A stretch of DNA of 64,000 nt, taken from assembly GCF_051020975.1 (NCBI RefSeq), contig NW_027478160.1, forward strand, positions 2,936,001-3,000,000, given 5' to 3'. Below, piece after piece: positions 9,098 to 22,616 of the stretch (positions are counted from its first letter, which is position 1; each line of letters starts with the position of its first letter). The position numbers were made by a program, and so were the translations under genes. The notes beneath the pieces were generated by a model. That model had not been told where the DNA came from and ran no database searches. It was given only the letters and a program-made list of their open reading frames with translations. This DNA comes from Osmia lignaria lignaria (lineage: Eukaryota; Arthropoda; Insecta; Hymenoptera; Megachilidae).

Positions 9098-10385
9098 TCA
9101 GATGCGTAGTTCTCGAGATATATCAAGATATTTAAAAGTTCCGAAGCCGCACCAACATAATAGAGATACAGAAACACCGTGGCCCCTTTCTTTGAGATAA
9201 CTCTGCACTATTGCGAGCTGCAAATGCCACTTCCAGCTTAGCTGTGCAGAGGAAGAACAACAAGAAAAAGAAGTATCTCGAAATATGTCCGTCAGGCCCG
9301 TTCCTTTGAGCTGAATCTGCAAATATCTCGGAAACGAAGCGAGCTATGGCAAAATGTTAAGAGACGTTTTTTGTAGAGAATTATGTTTCCTACAATTTAT
9401 GTTCTACGATATTTTTCGATCAGAAGCGTAGTTTTCGAGATATATCGAGATATTTAAAAGTTCCGAAGCCGCACCAACATAATAGAGATACAGAAACACC
9501 GTGGCCCCTTTCTTTGAGATAACTCTGCACTAGTGCGAGCCGCAAATGCCACTTCCAGCTTAGCTGTGCAGAAGAAGAACAACAAGAAGAAGAAATATCT
9601 CGAAATATGTCCGACAGGCCCCTTCCCTTGAGATAAATCTGCAAATATCTCGGAAACGAAGCGAGCTATGGCGAAATGTTAAGAGACCTTTTTTGTAGAG
9701 AATTAAGTTTCCTACTTTTTATCTTATATGATATTTTTTGATCAGATGCGTAGTTCTCGAGATATATCAAGATATTTAATAGTGCCGAAGCCGCACCAAC
9801 ATAATACAGATACAGAAACACCGTGGCCCCTTTCTTTGAGATAACTCTGCACTAGTGCGAGCCGCAAATGCCACTTCCAGCTTAGCTGTGCAGAAGAAGA
9901 ACAACAAGAGGAAGAAATATCTCGAAATATGTCCGTCAGGCCCCTTCCCTTGAGATAAATCTGCAAATATCTCGGAAACGAAGCGAGCTATGGCAAAATG
10001 TTAAGAGACCTTTTCTGTAGAGAATTAAGTTTCCTACTTTTTGTGTTCTATGATATTTTTTGATCAGATGCGTAGTTCTCGAGATATATCAAGATATTTA
10101 AAAGTTCCGAAGCGGCACCAACATAATAGAGATACAGAAACACCGTGGCCCCTTTCTTTGAGATAACTCTGCACTATTGCGAGCTGGAAATGCCACTTCC
10201 AGTTTAGCTGTGCAGAAGAAGAACAACAAGAAGAAGAAATATCTCGAAATATGTCCGTCAGGCCCCTTCCCTTGAGATAAATATGCAAATATCTCGGAAA
10301 CGAAGCGAGCTATGGCAAAATGTTAAGAGACCTTTTTTGTAGAGAATTAAGTTTCCTACCTTTTATGTTCTATGACATTTTTTGA
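9098..10385. repeat. 4-monomer partial copy opening the 12-monomer family
   Basis: The first monomer carries the family's marker, AACAAGAAAAAGAAGTATCTCG with a CCCGTTCC tail and TATGACATT flank. The second has CCGACAGG and a GGCGAAATG tail. The third has TTTAATAGTGCC and AAGAGGAAG. The first two are repeated nearly base for base 1,288 bases later at 10386 and 10708. The fourth, 10064, has a GCGGCACC variant and the GGAAATG hairpin form. Confidence 0.85.
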
Positions 10386-13300
10386 TCAGATGCGTAGTTC
10401 TCGAGATATATCAAGATATTTAAAAGTTCCGAAGCCGCACCAACATAATAGAGATACAGAAACACCGTGGCCCCTTTCTTTGAGATAACTCTGCACTATT
10501 GCGAGCTGCAAATGCCACTTCCAGCTTAGCTGTGCAGAGGAAGAACAACAAGAAAAAGAAGTATCTCGAAATATGTCCGTCAGGCCCGTTCCTTTGAGCT
10601 GAATCTGCAAATATCTCGGAAACGAAGCGAGCTATGGCAAAATGTTAAGAGACGTTTTTTGTAGAGAATTATATTTCCTACAATTTATGTTCTATGATAT
10701 TTTTCGATCAGAAGCGTAGTTTTCGAGATATATCGAGATATTTAAAAGTTCCGAAGCCGCACCAACATAATAGAGATACAGAAACACCGTGGCCCCTTTC
10801 TTTGAGATAACTCTGCACTAGTGCGAGCCGCAAATGCCACTTCCAGCTTAGCTGTGCAGAAGAAGAACAACAAGAAGAAGAAATATCTCGAAATATGTCC
10901 GACAGGCCCCTTCCCTTGAGATAAATCTGCAAATATCTCGGAAACGAAGCGAGCTATGGCGAAATGTTAAGAGACCTTTTTTGTAGAGAATTAAGTTTCC
11001 TACTTTTTATCTTATATGATATTTTTTGATCAGATGCGTAGTTCTCGAGATATATCAAGATATTTAAAAGTGCCGAAGCCGCACCAACATAATACAGATA
11101 CAGAAACACCGTGGCCCCTTTCTTTGAGATAACTCTGCACTAGTGCGAGCCGCAAATGCCACTTCCAGCTTAGCTGTGCAGAAGAAGAACAACAAGAAGA
11201 AGAAATATCTCGAAATATGTCCGTCAGGCCCCTTCCCTTGAGATAAATCTGCAAATATCTCGGAAACGAATCGAGCTATGGCAAAATGTTAAGAGACCTT
11301 TTTTGTAGAGAATTAAGTTTCCTACTTTTTATGTTCTATGATATTTTTTGATCAGATGCGTAGTTCTCGAGATATATCAAGATATTTAAAAGTTCCGAAG
11401 CCGCACCAACATAATACAGATACAGAAACACCGTGGCCCCTTTCTTTGAGATAACTCTGCACTAGTGCGAGCCGCAAATGCCACTTCCAGCTTAGCTGTG
11501 CAGAAGAAGAACAACAAGAAGAAGAAATATCTCGAAATATGTCCGTCAGGCCAGTTCCTTTGAGCTGAATCTGCAAATATCTCGGAAACGAAGAGAGCTA
11601 TGGCAAAATGTTAAGAGACCTTTTTTGTAGAGAATTAAGTTTCCTACTTTTTATGTTCGATGATATTTTTTGATCAGATGCGTAGTTCTCGAGATATATC
11701 AAGATATTTAAAAGTCCCGAAGCTGCACCAACATAATAGAGGTACAGAAACACCGTGGCCTCTTTCTTTGAGATAACTCTGCACTATTGCGAGCTGCAAA
11801 TGCCACTTCGAGCTTAGCTGTGCAGAAGAAGAACAACAAGAAGAAGAAATATCTCGAAATATGTCCGTCAGGCCCCTTCCCTTGAGATAAATCTGCAAAT
11901 ATCTCGGAAACGAAGAGAGATATGGCAAAATGTTAAGAGACCTTTTTTGTAGAGAATTAAGTTTCCTACTTTTCATGTTCTATGATATTTTTTGATCAGA
12001 TGCGTAGTTCTCGAGATATATCAAGATACTTAAAAGTTCCGAAACCGCACCAACATAATAGAGATACACAAACACCGTGGACCCTTTCTTTGAGATAACT
12101 CTGCACTAGTGCGAGCCGCAAATGCCACTTCCAGCTTAGCTGTGCAGAAGAAGAACAACAAGAAGAAGAAATATCTCGAAATATGTCCGTCAGGCCCCTT
12201 CCCTTGAGATAAATATACAAATATCTCGGAAACGAAGCGAGCTATGGCAAAATGTTAAGAGACCTTTTTTGTAGAGAATTAAGTTTCCTACTTTTTATCT
12301 TCTATGATGTTTTTTGATTAGATGCGTAGTTCTCGAGATATATCAAGATATTTAAAAGTTCCGAAGCCGCACCAACATAATAGAGATACAGAAACACCGT
12401 GGCCCCTCTCTTTGAGATAACTCTGCACTATTGCGAGCTGCAAATGCCACTTCCAGCTTAGCTGTGCAGAAGAAGAACAACAAGAAGAAGAAATATCTCG
12501 AAATATGCCCGTCAGGCCAGTTCCTTTGAGCTGAATCTGCAAATATCTCGGAAACGAAGCGAGCTATGGCAAAATGTTAAGAGACGTTTTTTGTAGGGAA
12601 TTATGTTTCCTACAATTTATGTTCTATGATATTTTTTGATCAGAAGCGTAGTTTTCGAGATATATCGAGATACTTAAAAGTTCCGAAGCCGCACCAACAT
12701 ATTAGAGATACAGAAACACCGTGGCCCCTTTCTTTGAGATAACTGTGCACTAGTGCGAGCCGCAAATGCCACTTCCAGCTTAGCTGTGCAGAAGAAGAAC
12801 AACAAGAAGAAGAAACTTCTCGAAATATGTCCGTCAGGCCCCTTCCCTTGAGATAAATCTGCAAATATCTCGGAAACGAAGCGAGCTATGGCGAAATGTT
12901 AAGAGACCTTTTTTGTAGAGAATTAAGTTTCCTACTTTTTATCTTATATGATATTTTTTGATCAGATGCGTAGTTCTCGAGATATATCAAGATATTTAAT
13001 AGTGCCGAAGCCGCACCAACATAATACAGATACAGAAACACCGTGGCCCCTTTCTTTGAGATAACTCTGCACTAGTGCGAGCCGCAAATGCCACTTCCAG
13101 CTTAGCTGTGCAGAAGAAGAACAACAAGAAGAAGAAATATCTCGAAATATGCCCGTCAGGCCAGTTCCTTTGAGCTGAATCTGCAAATATCTCGGAAACG
13201 AAGCGAGCTATGGCAAAATGTTAAGAGACGTTTTTTGTAGGGAATTATGTTTCCTACAATTTATGTTCTATGATATTTTTTGATCAGAAGCGTAGTTTTC

Positions 13301-14249
13301 GAGATATATCGAGATACTTAAAAGTTCCGAAGCCGCACCAACATATTAGAGATACAGAAACACCGTGGCCCCTTTCTTTGAGATAACTGTGCACTAGTGC
13401 GAGCCGCAAATGCCACTTCCAGCTTAGCTGTGCAGAAGAAGAACAACAAGAAGAAGAAATATCTCGAAATATGTCCGTCAGGCCCCCTCCCTTGAGATAA
13501 ATCTGCAAATATCTCGGAAACGAAGAGAGCTATGGCAAAATGTTAAGAGACCTTTTTTGTAGAGAATTAAGTTTCCTACTTTTCATGTTCTATGATATTT
13601 TTTGATCAGATGCGTAGTTCTCGAGATATATTAAGATATTTAAAAGTTCCGAGGCCGCACCAACATAATAGAGATACACAAACACCGTGGACCCTTTCTT
13701 TGAGATAACTCTGCACTAGTGCGAGCCGCAAATGCCACTTCCAGCTTAGCTGTGCAGAAGAAGAACAACAAGAAGAAGAAATATCTCGAAATATGTCCGT
13801 CAGGCCCCTTCCCTTGAGATAAATATGCAAATATCTCGGAAACGAAGCGAGCTATGGCAAAATGTTAAGAGACCTTTTTTGTAGAGAATTAAGTTTCCTA
13901 CTTTTTATCTTGTATGATATTTTTTGATTAGATGCGTAGTTCTCGAGATATATCAAGATATTTAAAAGTTCCGAAGCCGCACCAACATAATAGAGATACC
14001 GAAACACCGTGGCCCCTCTCTTTGAGATAACTCTGCACTATTGCGAGCTGCAAATGCCACTTCCAGCTTAGCTGTGCAGAAGAAGAACAACAAGAAGAAG
14101 AAATATCTCGAAATATGTCCGTCAGGCCAGTTCCTTTGAGCTGAATCTGCAAATATCTCGGAAACGAAGCGAGCTATGGCAAAATGTTAAGAGACGTTTT
14201 TTGTAGAGAATTAAGGTTCCTACCTTTTATGTTCTATGACATTTTTTGA
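10386..14249. repeat. 12-monomer higher-order repeat, copy 1 (3,864 bp)
   Basis: The block holds twelve monomers, all exactly 322 bases. Distinctive members are 11674 (GAAGCTGCACC, then AAGAGAGATATGG and CTTTTCATG), 11996 (ATACACAAACACC, GTGGACCC, ATATACAAAT), 12318 (GATGTTTTTTGATTAG upstream, TGCCCGTCAGG), 12640 (GAAACTTCTCG, ACATATTAG) and 13606 (ATATTAAGATA, CCGAGGCCGC). Compared with 14250-17791 it has one extra monomer around 12850-13500, made of pieces of neighbours. Confidence 0.9.
12850..13510. repeat. Inserted mosaic monomers within the 12-monomer copy
   Basis: From about 12,890 the sequence takes on markers of the 9742 type (GGCGAAATG, ATCTTATATG, TTTAATAGTGCC, ATACAGATAC). By 13,150 it returns to the 12318 type (TGCCCGTCAGG, CCAGTTCC). 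The next monomer starts like 12640 (GATACTTAAAAG, ACATATTAG, AACTGTGC) and finishes like 16826 (GGCCCCCTCCC). The result is one extra monomer relative to the sister copy, as expected from out-of-register exchange or gene conversion. Confidence 0.75.
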
Positions 14250-17200
14250 TCAGATGCGTAGTTCTCGAGATATATCAAGATATTTAAAAGTTCCGAAGCC
14301 GCACCAACATAATAGAGATACAGAAACACCGTGGCCCCTTTCTTTGAGATAACTCTGCACTATTGCGAGCTGCAAATGCCACTTCCAGCTTAGCTGTGCA
14401 GAGGAAGAACAACAAGAAAAAGAAGTATCTCGAAATATGTCCGTCAGGCCCGTGCCTTTGAGCTGAATCTGCAAATATCTCGGAAACGAAGCGAGCTATG
14501 GCAAAATGTTAAGAGACGTTTTTTGTAGAGAATTATGTTTCCTACAATTTATGTTCTATGATATTTTTCGATCAGAAGCGTAGTTTTCGAGATATATCGA
14601 GATATTTAAAAGTTCCGAAGCCGCACCAACATAATAGAGATACAGAAACACCGTGGCCCCTTTCTTTGAGATAACTCTGCACTAGTGCGAGCCGCAAATG
14701 CCACTTCCAGCTTAGCTGTGCAGAAGAAGAACAACAAGAAGAAGAAATATCTCGAAATATGTCCGACAGGCCCCTTCCCTTGAGATAAATCTGCAAATAT
14801 CTCGGAAACGAAGCGAGCTATGGCGAAATGTTAAGAGACCTTTTTTGTAGAGAATTAAGTTTCCTACTTTTTATCTTATATGATATTTTTTGATCAGATG
14901 CGTAGTTCTCGAGATATATCAAGATATTTAAAAGTGCCGAAGCCGCACCAACATAATACAGATACAGAAACACCGTGGCCCCTTTCTTTGAGATAACTCT
15001 GCACTAGTGCGAGCCGCAAATGCCACTTCCAGCTTAGCTGTGCAGAAGAAGAACAACAAGAAGAAGAAATATCTCGAAATATGTCCGTCAGGCCCCTTCC
15101 CTTGAGATAAATCTGCAAATATCTCGGAAACGAATCGAGCTATGGCAAAATGTTAAGAGACCTTTTTTGTAGAGAATTAAGTTTCCTACTTTTTATGTTC
15201 TATGATATTTTTTGATCAGATGCGTAGTTCTCGAGATATATCAAGATATTTAAAAGTTCCGAAGCCGCACCAACATAATACAGATACAGAAACACCGTGG
15301 CCCCTTTCTTTGAGATAACTCTGCACTAGTGCGAGCCGCAAATGCCACTTCCAGCTTAGCTGTGCAGAAGAAGAACAACAAGAAGAAGAAATATCTCGAA
15401 ATATGTCCGTCAGGCCAGTTCCTTTGAGCTGAATCTGCAAATATCTCGGAAACGAAGAGAGCTATGGCAAAATGTTAAGAGACCTTTTTTGTAGAGAATT
15501 AAGTTTCCTACTTTTTATGTTCGATGATATTTTTTGATCAGATGCGTAGTTCTCGAGATATATCAAGATATTTAAAAGTCCCGAAGCTGCACCAACATAA
15601 TAGAGGTACAGAAACACCGTGGCCTCTTTCTTTGAGATAACTCTGCACTATTGCGAGCTGCAAATGCCACTTCGAGCTTAGCTGTGCAGAAGAAGAACAA
15701 CAAGAAGAAGAAATATCTCGAAATATGTCCGTCAGGCCCCTTCCCTTGAGATAAATCTGCAAATATCTCGGAAACGAAGAGAGATATGGCAAAATGTTAA
15801 GAGACCTTTTTTGTAGAGAATTAAGTTTCCTACTTTTCATGTTCTATGATATTTTTTGATCAGATGCGTAGTTCTCGAGATATATCAAGATATTTAAAAG
15901 TTCCGAAACCGCACCAACATAATAGAGATACACAAACACCGTGGACCCTTTCTTTGAGATAACTCTGCACTAGTGCGAGCCGCAAATGCCACTTCCAGCT
16001 TAGCTGTGCAGAAGAAGAACAACAAGAAGAAGAAATATCTCGAAATATGTCCGTCAGGCCCCTTCCCTTGAGATAAATATACAAATATCTCGGAAACGAA
16101 GCGAGCTATGGCAAAATGTTAAGAGACCTTTTTTGTAGAGAATTAAGTTTCCTACTTTTTATCTTCTATGATGTTTTTTGATTAGATGCGTAGTTCTCGA
16201 GATATATCAAGATATTTAAAAGTTCCGAAGCCGCACCAACATAATAGAGATACAGAAACACCGTGGCCCCTCTCTTTGAGATAACTCTGCACTATTGCGA
16301 GCTGCAAATGCCACTTCCAGCTTAGCTGTGCAGAAGAAGAACAACAAGAAGAAGAAATATCTCGAAATATGCCCGTCAGGCCAGTTCCTTTGAGCTGAAT
16401 CTGCAAATATCTCGGAAACGAAGCGAGCTATGGCAAAATGTTAAGAGACGTTTTTTGTAGGGAATTATGTTTCCTACAATTTATGTTCTATGATATTTTT
16501 TGATCAGAAGCGTAGTTTTCGAGATATATCGAGATACTTAAAAGTTCCGAAGCCGCACCAACATATTAGAGATACAGAAACACCGTGGCCCCTTTCTTTG
16601 AGATAACTGTGCACTAGTGCGAGCCGCAAATGCCACTTCCAGCTTAGCTGTGCAGAAGAAGAACAACAAGAAGAAGAAACTTCTCGAAATATGTCCGTCA
16701 GGCCCCTTCCCTTGAGATAAATCTGCAAATATCTCGGAAACGAAGCGAGCTATGGCAAAATGTTAAGAGAGCTTTTTTGTAGAGAATTATGTTTCCTACT
16801 TTTTATGTTCTATGATATTTTTTGATCAGACGCGTAGTTCTCGAGATATATCAAGATATTTAAAAGTTCCGAAGCCGCACCAACATAATAGAGATACAGA
16901 AACACCGTGGCCCCTTTCTTTGAGATAACTCTGCACTAGTGCGAGCCGCAAATGCCACTTCCAGCTTAGCTGTGCAGAAGAAGAACAACAAGAAGAAGAA
17001 ATATCTCGAAATATGTCCGTCAGGCCCCCTCCCTTGAGATAAATCTGCAAATATCTCGGAAACGAAGAGAGCTATGGCAAAATGTTAAGAGACCTTTTTT
17101 GTAGAGAATTAAGTTTCCTACTTTTCATGTTCTATGATATTTTTTGATCAGATGCGTAGTTCTCGAGATATATTAAGATATTTAAAAGTTCCGAGGCCGC

Positions 17201-17791
17201 ACCAACATAATAGAGATACACAAACACCGTGGACCCTTTCTTTGAGATAACTCTGCACTAGTGCGAGCCGCAAATGCCACTTCCAGCTTAGCTGTGCAGA
17301 AGAAGAACAACAAGAAGAAGAAATATCTCGAAATATGTCCGTCAGGCCCCTTCCCTTGAGATAAATATGCAAATATCTCGGAAACGAAGCGAGCTATGGC
17401 AAAATGTTAAGAGACCTTTTTTGTAGAGAATTAAGTTTCCTACTTTTTATCTTGTATGATATTTTTTGATTAGATGCGTAGTTCTCGAGATATATCAAGA
17501 TATTTAAAAGTTCCGAAGCCGCACCAACATAATAGAGATACAGAAACACCGTGGCCCCTCTCTTTGAGATAACTCTGCACTATTGCGGGCTGCAAATGCC
17601 ACTTCCAGCTTAGCTGTGCAGAAGAAGAACAACAAGAAGAAGAAATATCTCGAAATATGTCCGTCAGGCCAGTTCCTTTGAGCTGAATCTGCAAATATCT
17701 CGGAAACGAAGCGAGCTATGGCAAAATGTTAAGAGACGTTTTTTGTAGAGAATTAAGTTTCCTACCTTTTATGTTCTATGACATTTTTTGA
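14250..17791. repeat. 12-monomer family, copy 2 (11 monomers, 3,542 bp)
   Basis: The order matches 10386-14249 at offset 3,864 for the first eight monomers, including the paired variants CTTTTCATG / ATATACAAAT / GATGTTTTTTGATTAG / GAAACTTCTCG. The single monomer at 16826 (GAGAGCTTTTTTG flank, GACGCGTAGTT, GGCCCCCTCCC) stands where copy 1 has 12962 and 13284. The last two monomers, 17148 and 17470, match 13606 and 13928 at offset 3,542. Confidence 0.9.
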
Positions 17792-18757
17792 TCAGATGCG
17801 TAGTTCTCGAGATATATCAAGATATTTAAAAGTTCCGAAGCCGCACCAACATAATAGAGATACAGAAACACCGTGGCCCCTTTCTTTGAGATAACTCTGC
17901 ACTATTGCGAGCTGCAAATGCCACTTCCAGCTTAGCTGTGCAGAGGAAGAACAACAAGAAAAAGAAGTATCTCGAAATATGTCCGTCAGGCCCGTTCCTT
18001 TGAGCTGAATCTGCAAATATCTCGGAAACGAAGCGAGCTATGGCAAAATGTTAAGAGACGTTTTTTGTAGAGAATTATGTTTCCTACAATTTATGTTCTA
18101 TGATATTTTTCGATCAGAAGCGTAGTTTTCGAGATATATCGAGATATTTAAAAGTTCCGAAGCCGCACCAACATAATAGAGATACAGAAACACCGTGGCC
18201 CCTTTCTTTGAGATAACTCTGCACTAGTGCGAGCCGCAAATGCCACTTCCAGCTTAGCTGTGCAGAAGAAGAACAACAAGAAGAAGAAATATCTCGAAAT
18301 ATGCCCGTCAGGCCAGTTCCTTTGAGCTGAATCTGCAAATATCTCGGAAACGAAGCGAGCTATGGCAAAATGTTAAGAGACGTTTTTTGTAGAGAATTAT
18401 GTTTCCTACAATTTATGTTCTATGATATTTTTTGATCAGAAGCGTAGTTTTCGAGATATATCGAGATACTTAAAAGTTCCGAAGCCGCACCAACATATTA
18501 GAGATACAGAAACACCGTGGCCCCTTTCTTTGAGATAACTGTGCACTAGTGCGAGCCGCAAATGCCACTTCCAGCTTAGCTGTGCAGAAGAAGAACAACA
18601 AGAAGAAGAAACTTCTCGAAATATGTCCGTTAGGCCCCTTCCCTTGAGATAAATCTGCAAATATCTCGGAAACGAAGCGAGCTATGGCAAAATGTTAAGA
18701 GAGCTTTTTTGTAGAGAATTATGTTTCCTACTTTTTATGTTCTATGATATTTTTTGA

Positions 18758-20043
18758 TCAGACGCGTAGTTCTCGAGATATATCAAGATATTTAAAAGTT
18801 CCGAAGCCGCACCAACATAATAGATACAGAAACACCGTGGCCCCTTTCTTTGAGATAACTCTGCACTATTGCGAGCTGCAAATGCCACTTCCAGCTTAGC
18901 TGTGCAGAGGAAGAACAACAAGAAGAAGAAATATCTCGAAATATGTCCGTCAGGCCAGTTCCTTTGAGCTGAATCTGCAAATATCTCGGAAACGAAGCGA
19001 GCTATGGCAAAATGTTAAGAGACGTTTTTTGTAGAGAATTATGTTTCCTACAATTTATGTTCTATGATATTTTTTGATCAGAAGCGTAGTTTTCGAGATA
19101 TATCGAGATACTTAAAAGTTCCGAAGCCGCACCAACATATTAGAGATACAGAAACACCGTGGCCCCTTTCTTTGAGATAACTGTGCACTAGTGCGAGCCG
19201 CAAATGCCACTTCCAGCTTAGCTGTGCAGAAGAAGAACAACAAGAAGAAGAAACTTCTCGAAATATGTCCGTCAGGCCCCTTCCCTTGAGATAAATCTGC
19301 AAATATCTCGGAAACGAAGCGAGCTATGGCAAAATGTTAAGAGACCTTTTTTGTAGAGAATTGTGTTTCCTACTTTTTATGTTCTATGATATTTTTTGAA
19401 CAGACGCGTAGTTCTCGAGATATATCAAGATATTTAAAAGTTCCGAAGCCTCACCAACATAATAGAGATACAGAAACACCGTGGCCCCTTTCTTTGAGAT
19501 ATGTCTGCACTATTGCGAGCTGCAAATCCCACTGCCAGCTTAGCTGTGCAGAAGAAGAACAACAAGAAGAAGAAATATCTCGAAATATGTCCGTGAGGCC
19601 CCTTCCCTTGAGATAAATCTGCAAATATCTCGGAAACGAAGCGAGCTATGGCAAAATGTTAAGAGACCTTATTTGTAGAGAATTATGTTTCCTACTTTTT
19701 ATGTTCTATGATATTTTTTGATCAGACGCGTAGTTCTCGAGATATATCAAGATATTTAAAAGTTCCGAAGCCGCACCAACATAATAGAGATACAGAAACA
19801 CCGTGGCCCCTTTCTTTGAGATAACTCTGCACTAGTGCGAGCCGCAAATGCCACTTCCAGCTTAGCTGTGCAGAAGAAGAACAACAAGAAGAAGAAATAT
19901 CTCGAAATATGTCCGTCAGGCCCCTTCCCTTGAGATAAATATGCAAATATCTCGGAAACGAAGCGAGCTATGGCAAAATGTTAAGAGACCTTTTTTGTAG
20001 AGAATTAAGTTTCCTACTTTTTATGTTCTATGATATTTTTTGA
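18758..20043. repeat. 4-monomer duplication, copy 1 (1,286 bp)
   Basis: The four monomers are one with AATAGATACAG (two bases missing, 320 bp), one with GAAACTTCTCG, one with TTTTTTGAACAGACGCG in place of the usual TGATCA region, and one with the AAATATGCAAAT tail. The same order follows immediately at 20044-21328. The 19400 monomer lacks TGATCA and has CCTCACC and GATATGTCTG. Confidence 0.88.
18817..18828 (+). other. Two-base deletion, 320-bp monomer
   Basis: AATAGAGATACAG is reduced to AATAGATACAG, the loss of one GA from GAGA. The identical change near 20,105 shows that it predates the 4-monomer duplication. Confidence 0.85.
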
Positions 20044-21328
20044 TCAGATGCGTAGTTCTCGAGATATATCAAGATATTTAAAAGTTCCGAAGCCGCACCA
20101 ACATAATAGATACAGAAACACCGTGGCCCCTTTCTTTGAGATAACTCTGCACTATCGCGAGCTGCAAATGCCACTTCCAGCTTAGCTGTGCAGAGGAAGA
20201 ACAACAAGAAGAAGAAATATCTCGAAATATGTCGGTCAGGCCAGTTCCTTTGAGCTGAATCTGCAAATATCTCGGAAACGAAGCGAGCTATGGCAAAATG
20301 TTAAGAGACGTTTTTTGTAGAGAATTATGTTTCCTACAATTTATGTTCTATGATATTTTTTGATCAGAAGCGTAGTTTTCGAGATATATCGAGATACTTA
20401 AAAGTTCCGAAGCCGCACCACATATTAGAGATACAGAAACACCGTGGCCCCTTTCTTTGAGATAACTCTGCACTAGTGCGAGCCGCAAATGCCACTTCCA
20501 GCTTAGCTGTGCAGAAGAAGAACAACAAGAAGAAGAAACTTCTCGAAATATGTCCGTCAGGCCCCTTCCCTTGAGATAAATCTGCAAATATCTCGGAAAC
20601 GAAGCGAGATATGGCAAAATGTTAAGAGACCTTTTTTGTAGAGAATTATGTTTCCTACTTTTTATGTTCTATGATATTTTTTGAACAGACGCGTAGTTCT
20701 CGAGATATATCAAGATATTTAAAAGTTCCGAAGCCGCACCAACATAATAGAGATACAGAAACACCGTGGCCCCTTTCTTTGAGATATTTCTGCACTATTG
20801 CGAGCTGCAAATGCCACTTCCAGCTTAGCTGTGCAGAAGAAGAACAACAAGAAGAAGAAATATCTCGAAATATGTCCGTGAGGCCCCTTCCCTTGAGATA
20901 AATCTGCAAATATCTCGGAAACGAAGCGAGCTATGGCAAAATGTTAAGAGACCTTTTTTGTAGAGAATTAAGTTTCCTACTTTTTATGTTCTATGATATT
21001 TTTTGATCAGAAGCGTAGTTGTCGAGATATATCAAGATATTTAAAAGTTCCGAAGCCGCACCAACATAATAGAGATACAGAAACACGGTGGCCCCTTTCT
21101 TTGAGATAACTCTGCACTAGTGCGAGACGCAAATGCCACTTCCAGCTTAGCTGTGCAGAAGAAGAACAACAAGAAGAAGAAATATCTCGAAATATGTCCG
21201 TCAGGCCCCTTCCCTTGAGATATATATGCAAATATCTCGGAAACGAAGCGAGCTATGGCAAAATGTTAAGAGACCTTTTTTGTAGAGAATTAAGTTTCCT
21301 ACTTTTTATGTTCTATGACATTTTTTGA
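20044..21328. repeat. 4-monomer duplication, copy 2 (1,285 bp)
   Basis: It repeats 18758-20043, including the 320-base monomer with AATAGATACAG and the TGAACAGACGCG monomer at 20685. The second monomer has a further one-base loss, CCGCACCACATATTAG instead of CCGCACCAACATATTAG near 20,420. The final monomer, at 21007, has GTAGTTGTCGAG, CACGGTGG and GAGACGC, so it is not the same subtype as its partner at 19722. Confidence 0.87.
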
Positions 21329-21650
21329 TCAGATGCGTAGTTCTCGAGATATATCAAGATATTTAAAAGTTCCGAAGCCGCACCAACATAATAGAGATAC
21401 AGAAACACCGTGGCCCCTTTCTTTAAGATAACTCTGCACTATTGCGAGCTGCAAATGCCACTTCCAGCTTAGCTGTGCAGAGGAAGAACAACAAGAAGAA
21501 GAAATATCTCGAAATATGTCCGTCAGGCCAGTTCCTTTGAGCTGAATCTGCAAATATCTCGGAAACGAAGCGAGCTATGGCAAAATGTTAAGAGACCTTT
21601 TTTGTAGAGAATTAAGTTTCCTACTTTTTATGTAGTATGATATATTTTGA

Positions 21651-22616
21651 TCAGATGCGTAGTTCTCGAGATATATCAAGATATTTAAAAGTTCCGAAGC
21701 CGCACCAACATAATAGAGATACAGAAACACCGTGGCCCCTTTCTTTGAGATAACTCTGCACTATTGCGAGCTGCAAATGCCACTTCCAGCTTAGCTGTGC
21801 AGAGGAAGAACAACAAGAAAAAGAAGTATCTCGAAATATGTCCGTCAGGCCCGTTCCTTTGAGCTGAATCTGCAAATATCTCGGAAACGAAGCGAGCTAT
21901 GGCAAAATGTTAAGAGACGTTTTTTGTAGAGAATTATGTTTCCTACAATTTATGTTCTATGATATTTTTCGATCAGAAGCGTAGTTTTCGAGATATATCG
22001 AGATATTTAAAAGTTCCGAAGCCGCACCAACATAATAGAGATACAGAAACACCGTGGCCCCTTTCTTTGAGATAACTCTGCACTAGTGCGAGCCGCAAAT
22101 GCCACTTCCAGCTTAGCTGTGCAGAAGAAGAACAACAAGAAGAAGAAATATCTCGAAATATGCCCGTCAGGCCAGTTCCTTTGAGCTGAATCTGCAAATA
22201 TCTCGGAAACGAAGCGAGCTATGGCAAAATGTTAAGAGACGTTTTTTGTAGAGAATTATGTTTCCTACAATTTATGTTCTATGATATTTTTTGATCAGAA
22301 GCGTAGTTTTCGAGATATATCGAGATACTTAAAAGTTCCGAAGCCGCACCAACATATTAGAGATACAGAAACACCGTGGCCCCTTTCTTTGAGATAACTG
22401 TGCACTAGTGCGAGCCGCAAATGCCACTTCCAGCTTAGCTGTGCAGAAGAAGAACAACAAGAAGAAGAAATATCTCGAAATATGTCCGTCAGGCCCCTTC
22501 CCTTGAGATAAATCTGCAAATATCTCGGAAACGAAGCGAGCTATGGCAAAATGTTAAGAGACCTTTTTTGTAGAGAATTAGGTTTCCTACTTTTTATCTT
22601 CTATGATATTTTTTGA
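21651..22616. repeat. 12-monomer family, final 3 monomers of the first domain
   Basis: Monomers 21651, 21973 and 22295 correspond to 17792, 18114 and 18436. The third has TATCTCG where 18436 has CTTCTCG. The upstream flank has the private change TATGTAGTATGATATATTTTG. After this block the 12-monomer markers disappear until 59,964. Confidence 0.8.

Larger units (their letters stand above)
17792..21650. repeat. 12-monomer family, copy 3 (3,859 bp)
   Basis: It begins with the AAAAAGAAGT marker monomer at 17792, and the marker returns at 21651, twelve monomers later; the five missing bases are in three short monomers inside. The monomers at 17792, 18114 and 18436 are repeated at 21651, 21973 and 22295. 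The interior differs from earlier copies because a 4-monomer block has been duplicated within it (18758-21328). Confidence 0.8.

Noticed and set aside
11674..11976. 100-codon minus-strand frames at 11674, 15538 and 60608
   Set aside because: The extension comes from loss of a TAG where AAGCGAGCTATGG became AAGAGAGATATGG, plus a new ATG from CTTTTCATG. All three carry the same inherited variant, so they are not independent evidence of coding.
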